NCBI GenBank assembly: GCA_021776915.1
Contig: JAIQZU010000006.1
Location: 62,001 to 126,000, forward strand
From: Candidatus Scalindua sp.
GTDB lineage: Bacteria > Planctomycetota > Brocadiia > Brocadiales > Scalinduaceae
Reading direction: 5' to 3'
DNA: 64,000 bases
Shown here: in pieces, positions 60,714 through 64,000 of the stretch
Layout of the letters: every line of letters starts with the position of its first letter
How positions within the stretch are numbered: position 1 is the stretch's first letter
Notes under the pieces: generated by a model
Database searches by the model: none
The model's input: the letters and a program-made list of their open reading frames with translations, nothing else
What the model was told of the DNA's origin: nothing
Made by a program: the position numbers and the translations under genes

Positions 60714-61694
60714 ATGGTTCTCAGTATGAATAAAATCATAAAATACGGAATATTTATTCTCATAGTTCTTGTATATGCAGAATATACATATGCGGCCAGG
60801 AAAACTTTAGAGGAAGGAGGTTCCAGGCTTCATGTAGACGCTAATGTTGATAAAGCTAAAATAACAATTGGAGACAAAATAAATTATAAGATAACGGTAG
60901 ATTTTTCTGAAGGAATTGAGGTTTTGCCGCCCGAGATAAAGGATGAGGTAGGGGGGCTTGCCGTAGAGGATTTTGGCATCGAAGAATCCATGAATGAGGA
61001 AGGGGTGATTACGCAGGAAATATGGTATACCCTTGAGACATTTAATACCGGTTCATACATAATACCGGCTTTTGATATAAAATACACAACGAAGCCTGAA
61101 ACAGAGGAGGCGGTAGTAAAAACACCGGAAGTGTTTATTGAGGTTGTAACCACACTGGATGAGAATGCCGGTGATGTAAGAGATATAAAGCCTCCTGTGG
61201 CAATCAAAAGAAATTATTTCAGGCTATACTGTATTATTGCAATAGTTTTTGGGATTTTGGTAATTGTGGGCGCTGTATTATTATATCTAAAGCGTAGAAA
61301 ACAGAGAGAGATTGGATTTGTACCTGAGCCTCTCCCTGCCCATCAGATTGCATATAATGAGCTTGAAAAGTTAAGGGACTTAAACCTGATATCAGAAGGC
61401 CGGATAAAGGAATATTATTATCGTCTGTCAAATATAGTCAGGCGCTATATTGAGAGTAGATTTAAACTCATGGCCCCAGAAAGAACTACGGAAGAGTTTC
61501 TGGCAGAGATGACGGTTACCGACAGGTTGGCAGGAGTGCATAAGGAGCTTATCAGCAATTTCCTTGAACACTGCGATATGGTTAAGTTTGCGGCGTATGG
61601 CCCTGATAGCCGGGAAATAGAAAACGCATTTAACTCGGCAATAAAACTGGTTGACGAAACCAGAGAGGTTTTGCAGAAAGAAGCAGTTCATTAA
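60714..61694 (+). CDS. BatD-like secreted/membrane protein
   Basis: 326 residues; ATG 60714 or 60726. Signal peptide (IIKYGIFILIVLVYAEYTYA), a beta-sandwich periplasmic domain (GSRLHVDANVDKAKITIGDK, GVITQEIWYTLETFNTGSYI, IPAFDIKYT), a membrane helix (LYCIIAIVFGILVIVGAVLL) and a cytoplasmic helical domain (LEKLRDLNLISEGRIKEYYY, RLSNIVRRYIESRFKLMAPE). The order fits BatD/DUF4381-type proteins. Lies between DUF58 and BatA. Confidence 0.82.
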   Translation: MVLSMNKIIKYGIFILIVLVYAEYTYAARKTLEEGGSRLHVDANVDKAKITIGDKINYKITVDFSEGIEVLPPEIKDEVGGLAVEDFGIEESMNEEGVITQEIWYTLETFNTGSYIIPAFDIKYTTKPETEEAVVKTPEVFIEVVTTLDENAGDVRDIKPPVAIKRNYFRLYCIIAIVFGILVIVGAVLLYLKRRKQREIGFVPEPLPAHQIAYNELEKLRDLNLISEGRIKEYYYRLSNIVRRYIESRFKLMAPERTTEEFLAEMTVTDRLAGVHKELISNFLEHCDMVKFAAYGPDSREIENAFNSAIKLVDETREVLQKEAVH

Positions 61695-61757
61695 AGAAAA
61701 TGTTAGACGGGAGCATTTTTATTTTGTTGTAGATAATAAAGGTGGATTCGCTTCACT

Positions 61758-61784
61758 TCCCCGGACAAAAAGCGCCGAGGACTT
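61758..61784. repeat. 27-bp short insert unit
   Basis: One unit starting TCCCCGGACAAAAAGCG, between GGTGGATTCGCTTCAC and TAATCCACCCTAC, that is, inside a GGTGGATT/AATCCACC palindrome. A similar but uninterrupted GTAGGGTGGATTAAGGC and CCGAATCCAC lies at 61822-61853 in the opposite sense. Confidence 0.7.
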
Positions 61785-61879
61785 TAATCCACCCTACATA
61801 TAACGAATGTATGGTATGCTGTAGGGTGGATTAAGGCTATTGGCCGAATCCACATATACACTTAATATATAGATAGATT

Positions 61880-62881
61880 ATGATAACGTTAAAAGATCCA
61901 TTAGTGCTGAGCTTGATAATAATCCTGATTCCACTTATACTTGCAAATTATATCTTAAGAAAAGATAGTGGAAATTTGAGATTTTCTACTCTCAATTATT
62001 TTAAAAAGATAGAGCAGGGAAGTTTTGTTAAATATAGACATGTCCTGATTGCATTAAGGGCGCTGATAATTGTACTGCTGGTAATTGCCCTTGCGAGGCC
62101 TCAATCCGGTAAAGCTCATTCGAAGGTGACGACAGAAGGGATCGACATAATCCTGGCATTAGACGTCTCAAGCAGCATGCTTGCAGAGGATTTTAATCTA
62201 AACAAAAAAAGAAGAAACCGTCTTTACGTAGCCAAAGAGGTGGTAAAGGACTTTATAAAATGGCGTGAGAATGATCGTATAGGGATGGTAGTTTTTGCCG
62301 GACAGGCATATACTCAATGCCCTCTGACGCTTGATTATGATGTCCTGCTGCAATTCCTTGAAAAAGTAGAGATCGGAATGGTTGAGGATGGCACTGCTAT
62401 TGGTTCCGCCATAGGCGTGTGCGTAAACAGACTGAGAACTTCTAAAGCTGAAAGCAAGGTTGTAATACTTCTAACTGATGGCCGTAACAATGCAGGTGAG
62501 ATTGATCCGTTAACGGCGGCTGAATTGTCAAAAACATATGGCATGAAAATATACACAGTAGGTGCCGGTACAAAGGGACTTGCCCCTTATCCTGCCAAAA
62601 ACCTGTTCGGGTTGAAGACGTACAGGTCTATACAGATTGATATTGATGATGAGGGTTTGACAGAAATTGCAAAGATTACAGGAGGTAAATATTTCAGGGC
62701 AACGGATACAGAATCCCTGAAAGAAATTTACCGGCAAATTGATAGTCTGGAAAAGACTAAAATGGAGGAGGCTATATATACCGAGTATGATGAGCTTTTT
62801 CATTACCTGGTTATTCCTGTTTTAGGAATACTTCTCTTTGAGGTTGTACTTGCTAATACAAGATTCAGGAGAATTCCGTGA
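61880..62881 (+). CDS. BatA-like von Willebrand A domain protein
   Basis: 333 residues: N-terminal helices (LSLIIILIPLILANYIL and RALIIVLLVIALARPQSGK), VWA domain with MIDAS DVSSSM (about 95), VVFAGQAYTQCPLTLDY and VILLTDGRNNAGEIDP (Asp/Gly MIDAS loops), and a C-terminal helix (YLVIPVLGILLFEVVLANTRF). Binds metal-dependent ligands in the periplasm or cytoplasm face; partner of BatB next to it. Confidence 0.92.
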   Translation: MITLKDPLVLSLIIILIPLILANYILRKDSGNLRFSTLNYFKKIEQGSFVKYRHVLIALRALIIVLLVIALARPQSGKAHSKVTTEGIDIILALDVSSSMLAEDFNLNKKRRNRLYVAKEVVKDFIKWRENDRIGMVVFAGQAYTQCPLTLDYDVLLQFLEKVEIGMVEDGTAIGSAIGVCVNRLRTSKAESKVVILLTDGRNNAGEIDPLTAAELSKTYGMKIYTVGAGTKGLAPYPAKNLFGLKTYRSIQIDIDDEGLTEIAKITGGKYFRATDTESLKEIYRQIDSLEKTKMEEAIYTEYDELFHYLVIPVLGILLFEVVLANTRFRRIP

Positions 62882-62998
62882 TAATTTAGGGATTCCCGCC
62901 TGCCGGACGGGCAGGGAGGGATTTAGGAATTGAAGGATTAACCAATAACGAATTTTCTGTTAACTCTGGAATCCTCCCGAAAGGGAGGTAGCCTTGCT

Positions 62999-63025
62999 TC
63001 CCCGGACGTAAGGCGCCGAGGACTT
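62999..63025. repeat. 27-bp short insert unit within CCTTGC/GCAAGG palindrome
   Basis: Unit starting TCCCCGGACGTAAGG, flanked by GCCTTGCT and TTCGCAAGG; without it the two sides join as a CCTTGC-TTTC-GCAAGG hairpin. A CCTCCC-GAAA-GGGAGG hairpin lies just before (62973-62988). Confidence 0.7.
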
Positions 63026-63059
63026 TTCGCAAGGAATCCAGTTTTTATAGTTTAAATAT

Positions 63060-64000
63060 ATGAAATACGAAAATATTAATTACCTATACCTATTGCCGTT
63101 GGTTTTCATCATGGCGCTGGCGTACATTGTATTCTTTAAGAGCAGACAAAAGGCTTTAAAGAAATTCGTGCAGGCAGAATTGCTGGATAGCATAGTAACG
63201 GCTGTAAGCAAAAAGAAGCAGATAATAAAGGCAGTCTTTGTTATTTCTGCCATACTCTTTCTGATATTTGCTTTAGTACAGCCGAAATGGGGATACCATT
63301 GGGAAGATGTAGAGAGGAGGGGAATTGATATTGTTGTTGCCGTAGATACATCCCGGAGTATGCTTGCAGACGATATCAAGCCAAATAGATTGGAGGCAGC
63401 CAAGAGAGAGATCAAAGACTTGATTGATATTATAGACGGCGACAGGGTTGGCCTGGTTGCATTTGCTGGTACAGCCTTTCTTCAATGCCCCCTGACCCTT
63501 GACTACGGCGCATTCAGCCTCTTTCTGGACGACTTAGATACGCGTCTGATTCCTGTAGGAGGCACCTCTTTTGGTGAGGCGATAAAAAAGAGTATGTCTG
63601 CATTTAGTGATAAACTGAAAAAACACAAGGCAATCGTACTTATTACTGATGGAGAGGATCATCAGGGTAGCGCTATGGAAATGGCAAAGGCAGCGAAGGA
63701 AAAGGGTATAATTATATATACGGTTGGTGTTGGCAAGAAAGAGGGAGCCTATATTAAAATAAGAGATAATAAAGGAAAAGAAGAGTTGTTAAAAGACAAA
63801 GAAGGAAGGGTTGTCAAATCGCGTCTTGACGAAGTATTATTAAATAAGATAGCCCTGGAGACAGGAGGTGCATATTCTCCTGCATATGGAATCCAATGGG
63901 GTCTGGCTAATATTTATACAAACATCATAGCGAAAATGGAGGAAAAACAATTAGGCGGCAGAAAGATAAAATTATATGAAAACCGCTACCAGATACCACT
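63060..64000 (+). CDS. BatB-like von Willebrand A domain protein (3' end outside window)
   Basis: Begins at ATG 63060 and has no stop before the window end, so it is partial. Reads KYENINYLYLLPLVFIMALA (membrane helix), AVFVISAILFLIFALVQPKW (second helix), then a VWA domain with MIDAS DTSRSML (about 96), LVAFAGTAFLQCPLTLDYGA and IVLITDGEDHQGSAME. A paralogue of the upstream BatA gene. Same strand, 178 bases apart. Confidence 0.9.
   Translation, partial: MKYENINYLYLLPLVFIMALAYIVFFKSRQKALKKFVQAELLDSIVTAVSKKKQIIKAVFVISAILFLIFALVQPKWGYHWEDVERRGIDIVVAVDTSRSMLADDIKPNRLEAAKREIKDLIDIIDGDRVGLVAFAGTAFLQCPLTLDYGAFSLFLDDLDTRLIPVGGTSFGEAIKKSMSAFSDKLKKHKAIVLITDGEDHQGSAMEMAKAAKEKGIIIYTVGVGKKEGAYIKIRDNKGKEELLKDKEGRVVKSRLDEVLLNKIALETGGAYSPAYGIQWGLANIYTNIIAKMEEKQLGGRKIKLYENRYQIP

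Overview
The window is chromosomal DNA from a low-G+C, Gram-negative, anaerobic-type bacterium. Outer-membrane systems (Mla lipid transport, Lnt) and peptidoglycan elongation genes (mreBCD, PBP2, rodA) show a diderm cell wall. Multihaem c-type cytochromes, a DUF362 ferredoxin-like protein, cobalamin genes and a complete HdrABC/Flx-type electron-bifurcation operon point to anaerobic respiration or fermentation. The gene set and the hairpin-rich intergenic DNA resemble anammox planctomycetes (Brocadiales, e.g. Scalindua-like), but this is inference; Desulfobacterota or Nitrospirota are not excluded.

Layout. 0-4.2 kb: cyclophilin (cut by the window edge), a YbeD-like protein, a DUF362 ferredoxin-type protein and an AlkP-superfamily phosphodiesterase. 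4.5-12.2 kb: a defence island with a DUF3644 protein carrying a HEPN-like RNKIEH motif, a beta-class DNA methyltransferase, a DUF1016 PD-(D/E)XK nuclease and a type III-like helicase/nuclease. 12.3-19.6 kb: cobS and cobU split by a GxxExxY cassette, transaldolase, a CDP-alcohol phosphatidyltransferase fusion, TusA, then a surface-sugar cluster (PIG-L deacetylase, DegT aminotransferase, WecA-like transferase). 19.7-23.7 kb: tetrahaem cytochrome, rarA, an HExxH protein and cvfB. 23.7-34.4 kb: an accessory zone with a frameshifted dihaem cytochrome, rtcA, two toxin-antitoxin pairs, an ORF6N protein, an OLD-like ATPase/nuclease, a beta-propeller protein, a broken membrane-protein gene and many interspersed repeats. 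34.4-37.5 kb: mla operon on the minus strand. 37.7-48.1 kb: moeA, lnt, then mreBCD-mrdA-rodA-radical SAM. 48.2-51.2 kb: tRNA remnant and secreted or unknown proteins. 51.3-59.0 kb: minus-strand hdrCBA-flx-mobB operon. 59.5-64.0 kb: DUF58/BatD/BatA/BatB module, the last gene running off the end.

The most unusual material is between genes. Three 129-bp MITE-like elements have matching inverted termini, and two of the three have perfect 5-bp target duplications. A second repeat family occurs six times around the accessory genes. Several short palindromes sit inside one another, and a 27-bp unit repeatedly lies in the loops of other palindromes. Together with the defence island these are the best candidates for undescribed biology here.
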